Shown one piece after another: positions 1 through 12,400 of a stretch of 64,000 nt of DNA; within the stretch, counting starts at the first letter, position 1; each line of letters begins with the position of its first letter. Source of the stretch: Tupaia tana (lineage: Eukaryota; Chordata; Mammalia; Scandentia; Tupaiidae). Position numbers and translations under genes: made by a program. The notes under the pieces were generated by a model. The model was not told where the DNA came from and ran no database searches. It saw only the letters and a list, made by a program, of their open reading frames with translations. The stretch is from contig JAKSZU010000012.1 in assembly GCA_026018925.1 (NCBI GenBank), positions 32,854,055 through 32,918,054 on the forward strand, in the 5' to 3' direction.

Positions 1-1089
1 TGCTTGGACAGGGCCAAATATTTCAGAAAGCAATTTTGGAGGATGCTAGACCAGGCATATGCATTTGCCTTTCCTTTCTCAAGGGCTTATTGATTCAATA
101 AAGATACAGCAAAGATACATGCATGAAGAATAAATTCACAGTGGTGGTGAAAACAAGAGTGTGCCATGGGAGTAGCAAAGATTGACACAGTTTTCAAAGA
201 CACAAAGAAGATAGGATTGTTTTGATGAGTATACTGAGTTGGAAAAATACTGCAGCCTAGAATACAAACAGAAAAGGTGGTAGTGGGGGTTCCTGGTAGA
301 GAGAACCCACAGGAAGTTTACAGATGTGACACTAACTAGAGTACAATCAGGATATATGGGCCAACCAGCCTGTTCTCTTTCCTCCATGTATCTAGGGTGA
401 CTCTCCATAGCATTTACTCTTTCTAAGCATAAGGGATTCTTGACCTGGTTAGGTCCCATGGCATAAGTATCTGGCATGGTAGAGAGATGGGTCAGAGCCT
501 AAAGTGACTGCAGACTTTTACAGCTGACCCCAACTTGAACATTAAAGGAAGCTCTGCTTAGGAGTGAAATACCCTAAAGTAACACAGTTCCAAAGCAAAG
601 TTCTCTTTATTTGACCACTGTGGTAGCTTAAAGTATAGGTACTACCTTCTCCCAGCTTCTATACGCTGAAGGAATGCCTAATCGTTAGTAGAACCTGCTC
701 ACCCATACTGAGCTGATACTGAGGAGTGAAGCCTTTTATATAAATAAATCTTCACTGCTTCAAAGGAAACCTGAAGCAGTTGTCTGATCTAATAATTTAT
801 TCATGGGTTTGAAGCAAGAACCAAGGACCATCAAATAGTTGAGGAAAACAGTATGCACGAGACCAAGTTGAACAAAGAGAATAGTTGACTTCCCCAAAAT
901 AGAACATACAAAGAACAAAGAAGACCTTTTAAGAAATCAAATTAATATCCTCAGATTTGATTTCTAGCTTCTGCCTGGAATGTCAAAGCTGAAAGGACTT
1001 AAACTTCTACCTAACAATCAAGACGAAGACATAACTTTTCTTGAATCCATTAGAGAACTAAGATTTTGGGGCAACCAAGTAGCCTGATG
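1..1089. other. Intron sequence, nothing firm recognised
   Basis: AT-rich intronic DNA. Parts of 840-1089 read like very old L1 sequence, but not clearly enough to call. The open frames here are short and carry no recognisable domain. Confidence 0.4.
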
Positions 1090-1290
1090 TATAAGGAATC
1101 AACCCAGAATTATATATCTAGAAAAAATATTTTCCAGATATGAATGTGATATAACAGCTTTCCCAGGCAAAAATAAGAAAATCATTACTAGCAAACATGT
1201 ATTTCAACAAATGTTAAAGGAAATTCCTTAGCAGAAAGACACTACACAAAGAAATTGACATCTCCAGAAATGGTTGAAATAAAAATACAG
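1090..1290 (+). mobile_element. Old L1M fragment (ORF1 end and inter-ORF region)
   Basis: The stretch around 1120-1250 follows the end of L1M ORF1: a CTD-like part, then a block ending 'GTTAAAGGAAATTCCTTAG' before the inter-ORF spacer. It is heavily decayed. Called from remembered consensus; the boundaries are approximate. Confidence 0.45.
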
Positions 1291-1634
1291 ATGGTCCTCA
1301 ATTCACCATGATTTGACTTATGACTTTTCAGCTTTATTATGGTACAAAAACAATATGCATTTGGTAAGGGTATATTTTGATTTTCGTTCTTTTTCCAAGG
1401 TAGCCACACATAGTCCAATACTCTGCAATCATGAGGGTACACAGTATACCCTTCAGTATACTGTTTTGCTGGTATTTTATTCAGATTGCGTTTTGTATTT
1501 TCACATCCCATAATGTCTACAAAATGGCCATTTTTGACTTAGGATATTTTTAATTGATAATGAATTTATTGGGATATAATCCCATTGTTTAAAAAAAAAA
1601 GAGAGGTTGTCCACATTTGACGTAAAACATAAGA

Positions 1635-1880
1635 GGGGCCAGCTGGTGGTGTGGTGGTTAAAGCAGCTGAATCCCGCATAACTGACTGCATGGATCAAGT
1701 CCCAGACATAGTGGCTTGGAAATCACACTGGGGGCATGTGTGTGCAAGTCCAAAATTCCAAGGGGAGAATAGAGGAGAAGGGATTGTGATGTGCCCATCC
1801 CTCCTGGGGGATGTTTTCTCACTTTCTCTCTCTCTCTTTTTCTCTTTCTCTCTCTGGCAAGCAAATTTACCCGATATACT
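1635..1880 (+). mobile_element. tRNA-SINE, long form
   Basis: The head starts GGGGCCAGCTGG and is followed by the 'GGTGGTTAAAG' A-box region. The body carries the usual 'GGAGAAGGGATTGTG' block and a CT-rich stretch. The 3' end is eroded. It forms an inverted pair with the next copy, 21 bases downstream. Confidence 0.85.
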
Positions 1881-1901
1881 GATTTACAAGAAACCAATTT
1901 T

Positions 1902-2002
1902 ATTTTTTTTTTTAATTTCATTATTTTTTTTTTTTTTAGAGAGATTTTTACTATAGGGCATTGTAGTCACCAGAAAGACAGAGAAAGACAGAAAGTGAAA
2001 AA

Positions 2003-2037
<35 letters not shown>

Positions 2038-2198
2038 AGGGGGAGTTGGCCACACCACAGTCCCTTCCCCTCCATTCTCCTCTCAAGATTTTGGGCACAT
2101 ACACACATGCACCTGATGTGAATTTTAAGATGCCAGGTCTGGGATTCGAACCATCGTCGACTACATGGGATTCCAGCGACATAACCATCTACTGGTCA
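1902..2198 (-). mobile_element. tRNA-SINE, long form, antisense
   Basis: Read on the minus strand, it has the head, body and A-tail (T-rich here, 1902-1936). The flanks AAGAAACCAATTTT (from 1888) and AAGAAACTATTTTT (from 2199) look like a slightly diverged target-site duplication. A (CA)n tract has grown inside the CT-rich segment. Confidence 0.85.
2004..2036. repeat. (CA)n microsatellite
   Basis: About 16 uninterrupted CA units inside an antisense SINE. Reading frames through it are artefacts. Confidence 0.95.
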
Positions 2199-2214
2199 TA
2201 AGAAACTATTTTTG

Positions 2215-2548
2215 AATACAAAGATATATAGAAGTGAAAAGATGAAAAAATATACTGTATAGATATCAATTAAAATAAAACTGGAGTAGCTATATTATAA
2301 TCAGATAAAATAAACTTCAGAACAAGGAATATTAGCTGAGATAAAAGATGGATGTTACATAATGGCAAGGAGATCAGTCCACCAAAAGAGAGAAAAATTC
2401 TATATATGTGTGAATATAACAATGGGTCTACAATATATAGAAAGGAGAAATGAATAGAATTGAAAAAATTAGCCAAATGTACACATAGTTAAGTACTACA
2501 ACACTCATCTCGTAATTGATAGAACACAGAAAGTCAGCAAAGATATAC
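2215..2548 (+). mobile_element. Old L1M ORF2 fragment (endonuclease part)
   Basis: The text resembles the L1M ORF2 endonuclease region ('GGAGTAGCTATATTATAATC', 'CATAATGGCAAGGAGATCAG' equivalents). It continues after the MaLR insertion at 2946, so the two pieces are one broken L1. Confidence 0.65.
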
Positions 2549-2945
2549 TGTAGTTCTTTCTATTGCTAATAACAAATAAATACTTCAAACTAGGCAGTTT
2601 ATTAAAACAGAGGTTTATTGAGCTCATGGTTCAGCAGTCCCAGCTCCATGGGCCACATTTGCTGGGTGTTCCTGTTGGTTGGGTCCTAAGGCCATGCAGT
2701 ATGTCATATTGTGAGAGAACAGGATCATATGTCTTTGTGTTATTTCTAGTATGGTCTCATTTGCTCTCCTATAAACCCAGCAGAAGTCCACTATAGGGGC
2801 CCCTGATCATATGACCTAAATCCTAATCTCTCCCCAAAGGCCCCACTTTTCAACACCATATAGTCTGATTAAGTTTTTACCATCTTAATCTCATCACAAC
2901 CAAATCTCACTATATGAATTTTAGGAAGACACACAAATCATAGCA
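2549..2945 (-). mobile_element. MaLR-type LTR, antisense, nested in L1M
   Basis: It starts TGTAGTTCTTTC and ends ATCATAGCA, with internal blocks such as AGAGGTTTATTGAGCTCA and CCCCAAAGGCCCCACTTTTC. These are typical of the reverse complement of MST/MLT1-class ERVL-MaLR LTRs. It splits an L1M fragment, so it inserted after that L1. The exact subfamily is not assigned. Confidence 0.65.
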
Positions 2946-3265
2946 GGATAAAAGACTTTAACAACACTATCAGGTTGCTTGACCTAATTGGCAATATTTC
3001 ACTCTACTGAACGCAGGCATTAAGTATATTATTAATTTCCAAGTATATGTGGGACATTAAGACAAACTATTTTTGGTACTGTAAAACAAACAAATACAAA
3101 ATAATTAAAATCATACAAAGTATGTTCTCTCACCAAAAGAGAAATAAACTAGAAATTACTATAAAAAGATGTCTGAAAACTTCCAAACATTTGGAAATTA
3201 CACAACACACATGTAATAAACTACAGGTCAAAGAGGAAATAAGACAAATCATAAATTATTTTGGG
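2946..3265 (+). mobile_element. Old L1M ORF2 fragment, continuation
   Basis: It shows the L1M ORF2 order 'CATACAAAGTATGTTCTCTC', 'AATAAACTAGAAATTACTAT', 'GGTCAAAGAGGAAATAAGAC'. A decayed plus-strand frame (from 3047) reads LEITQHTCNKLQVKEEI, the expected L1M text. Confidence 0.7.
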
Positions 3266-4364
3266 ACTGTCTCTGTAAATTCAGCAGCAATACACTTCTC
3301 AAGAGAAATCAGATCTCACATGATAACCTTTGAATCCCTGGCCTGGTCTGCCTGAAAGTTGGGCACTAAAATTGGTAAGTCTGTAGCCAAACTGACTGAT
3401 ACTGAAATTACCAATATCGGGAGTGAGAGGCAGACGTTACTACAGATCCTACAGAAATTAGGATACAGGAACAGGGTTGATAAGAGACACTGGCAGAATC
3501 TGGAATCATTTACTTGAGCATCAAAATAATTATGTATCATTGAAAAACAAAAAGGAATCTATGATTCCACACTAGTAATAGATACTTAATGGAGTCTAGC
3601 TCATAGAAGAATGCTGAGTGTGACCAGTACATATGGAGGGTATATTGGAGTTGGAATATTATTTAGTACCCATCACAGAGAAGACTGATTCAAGCAGAAA
3701 TCACCAATCAATGCTAAATGTAGGGAGAAATTTAGATGAGAAGTAGGATATATGCATAGTCTTAAAGATGGACATCGTTGTTTTCTGGTGTGATAGCCTT
3801 AGGACATACCACCAGTCATATAATGCCCAGGTTGATAGTGTATAACTAATCTAATTAATCTCTGTAGAGATTGAGTACACTATTGCCTCAGTATTATTAC
3901 TTCCTATGAAGTGACTTTTAGAGTTTTGATCGATTTTTCTGAAGTACCTTCAAATGTTTAGTTTTCCTATATCTGAGCCTAACTAATCGGACTCACTAAA
4001 GCAAATGCTTAAAGGAAATGAAAGGTACTACAATAGGATTGGGGGATAGGGGAATTAGTTAGAATGTGGAATATGCCTATAATTCACATTTATGGAGTTA
4101 AATTTTACACAACCATAGCTCAGACTAGCAACAGGTAAAAATGCTTGTGACATAATATGGAAAAGTCAAAATATATATTTCCTGTACAGTATACTTTTCA
4201 CCAAAACTGCTTATATTTATGAACAAGATTAAAGTTCATACAAGCTATTTATGCTTATGAACTAAATTGTAATAGTCAAAAGGCAAGTTGTTTTTTCTGC
4301 TCTACGTGTTACACTTTGAGTAATGTCTTTATATAACATTCGTAAGTTTTAAAATTTTAAAATT
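3266..4364. other. Intron sequence without recognised feature
   Basis: AT-rich, no long open frame, no repeat I can name with confidence. Confidence 0.5.
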
Positions 4365-4548
4365 TTATCTATGAGAGCGAAAGAGAAAGACAGGAGAGTG
4401 GTCAAGATCATCTCCAACAGGATTCTCATACCGCACTCCATCTCCAGTCTCAGCTGTCTTGTATCACATGGGCATGTATGCATGAACCTGGGATGCGAAC
4501 CCAGGATTTTTCCCAGTTGCATCACCACAGAACAACCATCTGGTCCTA
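4365..4548 (-). mobile_element. Second tRNA-SINE family, antisense
   Basis: On the minus strand it reads GGACCAGATGG..., then a B-box-like GGGTTCGCATCCC, a body ending in CTCTTTCGCTCTCAT, and an A-rich tail. The body differs from that of the dominant SINE and matches the elements near 28540, 32935 and 60126. Confidence 0.6.
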
Positions 4549-5838
<1,290 letters not shown>

Positions 5839-5839
5839 C

Positions 5840-6137
5840 ACTTCTGACACCAGATTCTCCAGGATATACCAATTGGGAGTCCTATAATTTAATTCAGTTG
5901 GGATATTGTTCTACCTGGAGATAGTGTCAGATCCCAGATGGGCCCCATCCTAAGTCATTTCACTGGCATAAACTCTGGTGTGATCCAAAGGGGCTCATTA
6001 TGAGTAACAAAAGGTGTTCCTATTATTCAGGAAATTCCAAGGTTTTTAGATGCTGTGATAGGAATCAAGAACAAAGACCATGTAGATGTTTCATATTGTG
6101 CAAGTGCTCTTTGCATTATACCACTTTTCCATTCTAC
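5840..6137. repeat. Ancient LTR-like repeat with first copy of a 156-base duplication
   Basis: Blocks such as CATAAACTCTGGTGTGATCC and GGGGCTCATTATGAG match a common old mammalian LTR-like repeat whose name I cannot fix. The part 5982-6137 recurs almost unchanged at 6936-7091. Confidence 0.6.
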
Positions 6138-6935
6138 ATTCTGTTGGTGAAGGACTCAGTCCCACAAATCTGCCCTTCATCCCCAATTAGACATTATTCA
6201 CTAGCTTCAGGTTGTGACCTATGCTTCTGACAGACATGCTATAAATTGAAGTTCCCATAATTCTTTTGTGGCTTAATGAATTAGCTGCAGAGGCTCACAG
6301 AACTCAGAGAAACACACATACTATTCTATTATAAAGGATATTACAGAGATTACAGGGGATACAAATGAACAACCAGATATAAGAGAGACATAGGATTGGG
6401 GCCAGCCAGTGGTCTGGTGGTTAAGGCAGCTGAACCCAACGTGGCTGACTTTTCTGGATCTGGTGGCTTAAGAGAGACACCAGGCACATGTGCACACATG
6501 TCCAAAATAAAAGGGAGGGAAAAACAGAGGAGAAGGGATTGTGGCATGACTATTCCCCATGGAAGGTGTCTTCTCACTTTCTTTCTCTCTCTCTCACTCT
6601 TGTTTTTTCTCTTTCTGTCTCCAATGAACACATACACTACATGGCAAATTAAGGGAAAAAAAAAAAAAGATAGATGCATAGAGCAAGGAAGGTATAGAGG
6701 AGGGTCAAGGAGCTTCCATATCCTCTCAGGGAACACCACCCTCTAGGCACCTACATAATCTGCTTGCTCATGAAATCTTGTTCAAGATACTTTATAACTC
6801 TGGATCTTCAGGCTCCCTCAGCCCAAACCAGAGTTTGGAGAGTGAGGATTAAAGTTCTAACCCTTGAACCATTTGGTTTTTCTAGTGAACCACTCCATCT
6901 TGAGGCTGACTTGAGGCCCCATTTTACACTTCACT
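6138..6935. repeat. Rest of the LTR-like repeat, split by a SINE
   Basis: The text 'ATAAAGGATATTACAGAGAT' and 'GATACAAATGAACAACCAGA' belongs to the same old LTR-like family as 5840-6137. A SINE interrupts it at 6398-6668, and it resumes with 'GGAGCTTCCATATCCTCTCA'. Confidence 0.5.
6398..6668 (+). mobile_element. tRNA-SINE, long form
   Basis: Complete, from GGGGCCAGCCAGTGG to a 13-base A run. It interrupts the LTR-like repeat. The 3' part before the A tail is altered: the 'CCTATAGCAAAA' end is not recognisable. Confidence 0.85.
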
Positions 6936-7091
6936 GATCCAAAGGGGCTCATTATGAACAAAAAAAGGTCTTCCTATTATTCAGGAAATTCCAAGGGTTT
7001 TAGATGCTGTGATAGGAACCAATAACAAAGACCATAAAGATGTTTCATATTGTGCAAGTGCTCTTTGCATTATGCCACTTTTCCATTCTAC
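6936..7091. repeat. Second copy of the 156-base direct duplication
   Basis: Same length as 5982-6137 and aligned without gaps, starting GATCCAAAGGGGCTCATTATG and ending TTTTCCATTCTAC. The offset is 954 bases. The flanks of the two copies do not match. Confidence 0.85.
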
Positions 7092-7094
7092 TTT

Positions 7095-7278
7095 TCTTTT
7101 TAAAGAATTGTTTATTTAATTTTATTTATTCATTCATTCATTTTCATTTGACTAGAGGTAGACAGACACACAGATAGAAGGAAAGTGAGAAAGCAAGCCA
7201 CCAGGTCTGGGACTCCAGCTGTGGTCGGCCATGTGGGAGTGCCCAGCACCTTAACCACCACACCACCCGCTGACTTCC
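7095..7278 (-). mobile_element. tRNA-SINE, short form, antisense
   Basis: Flanked by an exact 13-base target-site duplication, TCCATTCTACTTT, at 7082-7094 and 7279-7291. On the minus strand: head, short CT stretch, then an AT-rich tail. It inserted at the 3' edge of the 156-base duplication. Confidence 0.9.
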
Positions 7279-7291
7279 TCCATTCTACTTT

Positions 7292-8110
<819 letters not shown>

Positions 8111-8193
8111 TGAAATTTCCTCTCACAAAAACTAATAGCTCTTGTCTACATCAGACGTGCTCAATGATCCATTCAGAAGCTAATATGTCTTTT

Positions 8194-8210
8194 AAAATAT
8201 TTAGACTTAG
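8194..8210. repeat. Target-site duplication, left copy
   Basis: AAAATATTTAGACTTAG, preceded by TTTT, so the cut fits the L1 endonuclease preference TTTT/AAAA. It pairs with 11008-11024, 16 of 17 bases equal. Confidence 0.88.
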
Positions 8211-8701
8211 GGAGAGGCAAGGGAGCAGAACTTCAGAAGACACCTTGATGGCTCCTGAGAACTAGTGATTTCAGGGGAATAAGCAAAATGAAGAATTTCC
8301 ACTGATAATTCAGCCTTCAGCCCACAAACTCAAGTGAAGAGACTAGGGAGCAGGACTTCAAAAGACACTTTCATGGCTCCTGAGAACTAGTGATTTCAGG
8401 GGAATAAGTGAAATGAAGATTTTCCACTGATAATTCAGCCTCCAGCCCACAAACTTGAGTGGTAGGAAGCCTTTCAAGCCTCCTGTCTCTCTCTGTCTCT
8501 GTCTCTCTCTACCTCTGTCTCTGTCTTCTCATTTTTTTGTAATTTTTTCTTTCTAAAGTTTTTTAAAGTAAAGCATTTTCTTGGCTTTCAGCCCCTCCTT
8601 TCCCTTTATCTTGTTAATAATCCCCTCTCCCCCTCCAAACCGAGGAGAGGCAAGGGAGCAGGACCTCAGAAGACACCTTCATGGCTCCTGAGAACTAGTG
8701 G
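8211..8701 (+). repeat. Repeated 5' units of the HAL1-like element
   Basis: The block GGGAGCAG...GGCTCCTGAGAACTAGTG occurs at 8221, 8346 and 8654. The first two copies are a true tandem with period 125 bases. The third is partial and lies 308 bases on, after a CT-rich spacer (8461-8640). This resembles the monomer arrays that act as promoters in some L1 families, for example in mouse. Promoter function is inference. Confidence 0.85.
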
Positions 8702-8921
8702 TTTTCTAATTTTTGCTTTTTAAAAAAAAAATAATAATTTTTTTTTTTTTTTTTTAGTTTTTTTCTTCTTTTTTTCTCTGTTCTTGGTTGTTTTTGTTAC
8801 TGTTGTTTCTCTCTGTGTTTCCTTTTCTGCCTGCTCCTGGACACTCAGATTGAACTTCAAGTGTGGGAAGAAACACACCATCCATCAGATGACTAGAAAT
8901 CACCACAGGGCCACAAGAAAT

Positions 8922-9856
8922 ATGGGAAAGCAAGAAAATACCTCTCCTCCAAGAGAAAAGAATAACTTCTCTTCATCCACAGACATTTCCATGGAAATCA
9001 TGGAAATTCAAGAGAAAATAGCAGGCCTAGAAAAATCCATGAAAATCATGGAAATGTCTGATAAAGAATTTAGAACATTCATAATGGTGAAGCTAACAGA
9101 GATGAAAGAGAAGAGAGACAATGAACTGCAGAAGAGAAAGGAGAAAGGAGCTGATGAGTTCTAGGAGGTGAGGAAAGATCTAAAAGAGGAATTACACACT
9201 TTAAAAAAGAATCAAACGGAATTGTTAGAGATGAAGGCTATAATACAGGAAGTCAAAATCTCCTTTGAAAGTATTAAAAGCAGACTAGATCATATAGAAG
9301 ATAGAATCTCAGACAGAAGAGAAAATTGCTGGCTTAGAAAAATCCACCACAAAGACTGAGAAAATTGCCAAAAAAAAAAAAAGAGAGAGAATAATATATA
9401 AGAAGTACTAGATACCATCAAACGTCCTAACATCTGGATAATTGGCACTCTAGAGAGACACTCAAAGATCCAGTCCCAAGAAATACAAAGGACTCCAAAT
9501 AGAATCAACCCAAGAAGATCTTCTCCAAGACACATTATAGCCAGGTTGACCAAAACCACAAAGACAAGATACTAAGATTGGCAAGAGAAAAACATCAAGT
9601 TACCTACAAAGGATATCCTATCAGGCTAACAGCAGATACATCAGAAACAATGAGAGCAAGGAAAGAATGGGAAAATATATTCAAAGTGTTAAGGGAAAAG
9701 AAATTTCAACCAAGAATACTGTACCCTGCAAGATTGTCCTTCATATGGGAAGAAAAGACAAGAACATTCTCAGATAAACAAAACCTGAAAGAATTTACCA
9801 GCACCAGACCAGATCTCCAAGAAGTTTTTAAGGGAGTACTATGTCAGAAAAATTAA
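8922..9856 (+). pseudogene. L1-type ORF1 of the HAL1-like element, damaged
   Basis: The start MGKQENTSPPREKNN mirrors the L1 ORF1p start. A Lys/Glu-rich coiled-coil region follows (about 8985-9310), then an RRM remnant beginning KRPNIWIIGTLE (9420) and including EIQRTPNRINPRR, then the C-terminal domain, including IRLTAD and FQPRILYPARLSF (frame from about 9560 to 9856). Damage: TAG at 9162-9164, TGA at 9357-9359 after an A-rich run, and a frameshift near 9560. Compared with L1 ORF1p the RRM lacks roughly 25-30 residues between GTLE and EIQRTP. ORF1p binds RNA and acts as a chaperone for the retrotransposon RNA; this copy cannot make an intact protein. Confidence 0.85.
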
Positions 9857-10495
9857 ATGCAGGCACACAGAAATAAGAGTTCAAAAACTAAGAAAATGGC
9901 CAACTTAATCTTGGAGACACGTCTGGAGTTGAATGTTATATCCCAGAATTCAATCGGGAAGATCGAACCACAACAGAAGATAGATTAAATACATAAGACT
10001 GAACTGGTGAAATAGCATTCTGTGACTTTTGACTAAAATATTGCTGCTTTTCTTCTAGGCTATGTTGTCCGGTTTTGAGAGTTTTTGTCCTGTCTTGAGC
10101 TGTCAATAGGTTCATGTACCTACTATTTGAACAGAATACTAACCTGTTTCCAGGCTTTAAGTTTTAAGGAAATTTCCTTACCAATTCAAAACTGCTTTTC
10201 TTGAAATTACCAGCTGAACTTGCTATTGAAAGTAGTTAAGATTATTTAAGAAATTGTGTGATCAATAAAATGTGGGAGGAAAAGGAATAGAAGATAACTG
10301 TAGATACCAGAGATAGTGTGAAAAGAGGGTGAGAAAGGGCAGAGGGTCAGACATGGGGGTAAATATATATATATATACATATATATATTACACACACCAA
10401 GCCACTATGCAGTATATTCTGGATGGGAAACCACATTTTGTATCCTGTGATGATGCTTAGGCGATGAATGTAAATTAATTAATTTTAAAAAAGTT
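9857..10495 (+). other. First 3' UTR/tail of the HAL1-like element
   Basis: It starts immediately after the ORF1 stop and ends in an AT-rich tail after 'GATGATGCTTAGGCGATGAA'. It contains an (AT)n tract at 10363-10389. Its second half (from about 10188) recurs in 10513-11005. Confidence 0.75.
10363..10389. repeat. (AT)n tract
   Basis: Low-complexity AT repeat in the 3' UTR of the HAL1-like element. Confidence 0.9.
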
Positions 10496-11007
10496 TCAGG
10501 AGAAAACAAACATGAAAACTGTTTTTCTTGAAATTAAAAACAATGCATATTTGATGACTCCAGTAAGCTATATATCCCCAGCTAGGTGCTACTTTATAGT
10601 ATGTTCATTCTACTCACTGAGGTTTATGCCTAACGTCAGACTTGTGTTCATGGATGTGTATATATCAGCTGCACTTGCTATTGGAAATATTTAGATTAAG
10701 TTCATTAGCAAATCAATAAAATGGGGGGGGGGGAAGGCATAGAAAGCAACCATGGATACCAGAGACAGTGTGGGAGGAGGGTAGGACACAGCAGAGGGTG
10801 AGAGATAGGGAATCAAGGATGGCAAGAAAAAAAAAAAAAAAAAGCAAAATATACAGGAAACAAGAAATGGAAAATTATTTGTTGACGATAACACGTATGT
10901 TGATATGCTTGATTGAGCCAATATGCAGTGTATTCTGGATTGGAAATCTCATTTTGTATGTTGTAATGATGTGTAGTAAATGACCGTAAATAAATAAATT
11001 TAAATTT
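10496..11007 (+). other. Second, related 3' UTR/tail of the HAL1-like element
   Basis: Shared blocks with the first tail, in the same order: ACTG(C/T)TTTTCTTGAAATTA, AGCTG(A/C)ACTTGCTATTG, AATCAATAAAATG, ATACCAGAGA(T/C)AGTGTG, GCAGAGGGT, ATGCAGT(A/G)TATTCTGGAT. This copy has about 130 extra bases near 10540-10665, so it is a related rather than identical tail. Confidence 0.8.
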
Positions 11008-11024
11008 AAAAAATTTAGACTTAG
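11008..11024. repeat. Target-site duplication, right copy
   Basis: AAAAAATTTAGACTTAG, partner of 8194-8210. It merges with the A-rich tail. Confidence 0.88.
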
Positions 11025-11384
11025 TTGGCCTTAGGTTCTACAATTTTATTTTTTATATCGATTTGATAATGGGATGTTCTTATTACCTGAAAGAATACCA
11101 AATTATTTCTGTATTTTTTTTTGGATCCTCACTCAACCATATTTTCCAGTACCACAATTTCTGATACATGCATGCAAATACATGTGCACTGCTTTAAAAA
11201 TATAATTGCTAGTTAATTTATATTTATTAGTGTACTTAATAGATTCCTGAGGTCACTGTCTGGGTTTTAAATCATTGAACCTAGTTCTTTAGAATAAATG
11301 CAAAAATAAACTAAGTAGGATTATTTTTAAGAGAACCAAGTCTGCTAAATTTTATTTTTTTAAATAAAAAACAATTTAAAAGAC

Positions 11385-11642
11385 TGCATTTATTTATTTA
11401 TTTATCTTAGGTTTTTGCCATTGGGCACGTGTGTTCACCAGAGAGAGACAGAAAGGGAAAGTGAGAAATCACCACCAGAGGAGGGTGGCCTTGCCGCAAT
11501 CCCTTCTCCTCCATTTCCCTCCTGGGATTTTGGGCATGCACATGTTCCCAGCATGATTTTCAAGCCACCAGGTCCAGGACTCAAATTGCAGTTGCCCATG
11601 TGGGAGTCCAGGGCCTTAACAACTATGCCACCTGTTGTCCAC
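11385..11642 (-). mobile_element. tRNA-SINE, long form, antisense
   Basis: Complete on the minus strand, with the tail in the T-rich stretch at 11385-11410 and the head ending at 11642. It lies 300 bases upstream of the next exon. Confidence 0.85.
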
Positions 11643-11888
11643 GAAAGACCGATTTTTAAAGAAGAAAGCTAATAGGATTTGAGTGTACTCACAGAATCTT
11701 GTTAAATCATTTATAGATATGAATTGACCAAGGGATGTTTATGTAAAATTGCAAGTTAATATAAACGTTGACAGAGTAGTAGAACGAATTATATACTCAT
11801 TATCCAGCTTCAACAGTTACAATATTTTGAGTCTAGAATAGTATTGTCTTTGAATCAACACTGACCTGCTAAATTCTTTGAGATTTGA

Positions 11889-12026
<138 letters not shown>

Positions 12027-12400
12027 TGACACTTGGTGTGTGTAATATATAGGGATGGGTTATCTTGGAATGTTGGTTATAGCACTTTGTCTAGAAGGAT
12101 ATTGGACTTCCTGTCCCTTCTTAGTTGCAAGTATGTAGAGTCAGATTCCCTGATAGGAGACATAACAAAATATTTTATCTAATCATGGAAAAATAGTTAT
12201 TGTTCCTTATATTTGAAATTTAAGAGAAAATAATTTAAAAGAAAGTAATTTGCAAGTGGGTGCAAATCAGGCAGCAGGGTTCTTAAGAATATTAAGTCTC
12301 CCCTTTTGGTTTGATTTTCATAAAAAGGTTATGTGTGTCTGGAAGCAGAAGGTGAGCAAACATTAATCTGCTCTATTGTTATTTAAAAAGTTGTATTCCT

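Larger units (their letters stand above)
8211..11007 (+). mobile_element. HAL1-like (half-L1) retrotransposon, apparently full length
   Basis: A 2.8-kb unit between matching target-site duplications. In order: a 5' region with repeated units (8211-8921), an L1-type ORF1 (8922-9856), then directly 3' UTR-like sequence ending in AT-rich tails. No reverse transcriptase or endonuclease frame is present. ORF1 without ORF2 is the defining layout of HAL1 elements, which use an L1 partner for mobility. The good target-site duplication and readable ORF1 point to a fairly recent, lineage-specific copy compared with the L1M pieces around it. It could instead be an L1 that lost ORF2 by deletion; I see no ORF2 remnant at the junction near 9856. 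Confidence 0.85.

Noticed and set aside
1291..1560. Possible old DNA-transposon-like repeat (TTTGACTTATGACTTTTCAGC region)
   Set aside because: It recalls a common mammalian repeat, but I could not fix the family or the borders, so it is not listed as a feature.
3316..3540. Minus-strand open frame with MIHNYFDAQV start
   Set aside because: No homology or structure; intronic chance frame.
8784..9164. Possible small host gene with coiled coil
   Set aside because: The frame is the 5' part of the L1-type ORF1 of the HAL1-like element; the MGKQENTSPPREK start and the downstream CTD show this.
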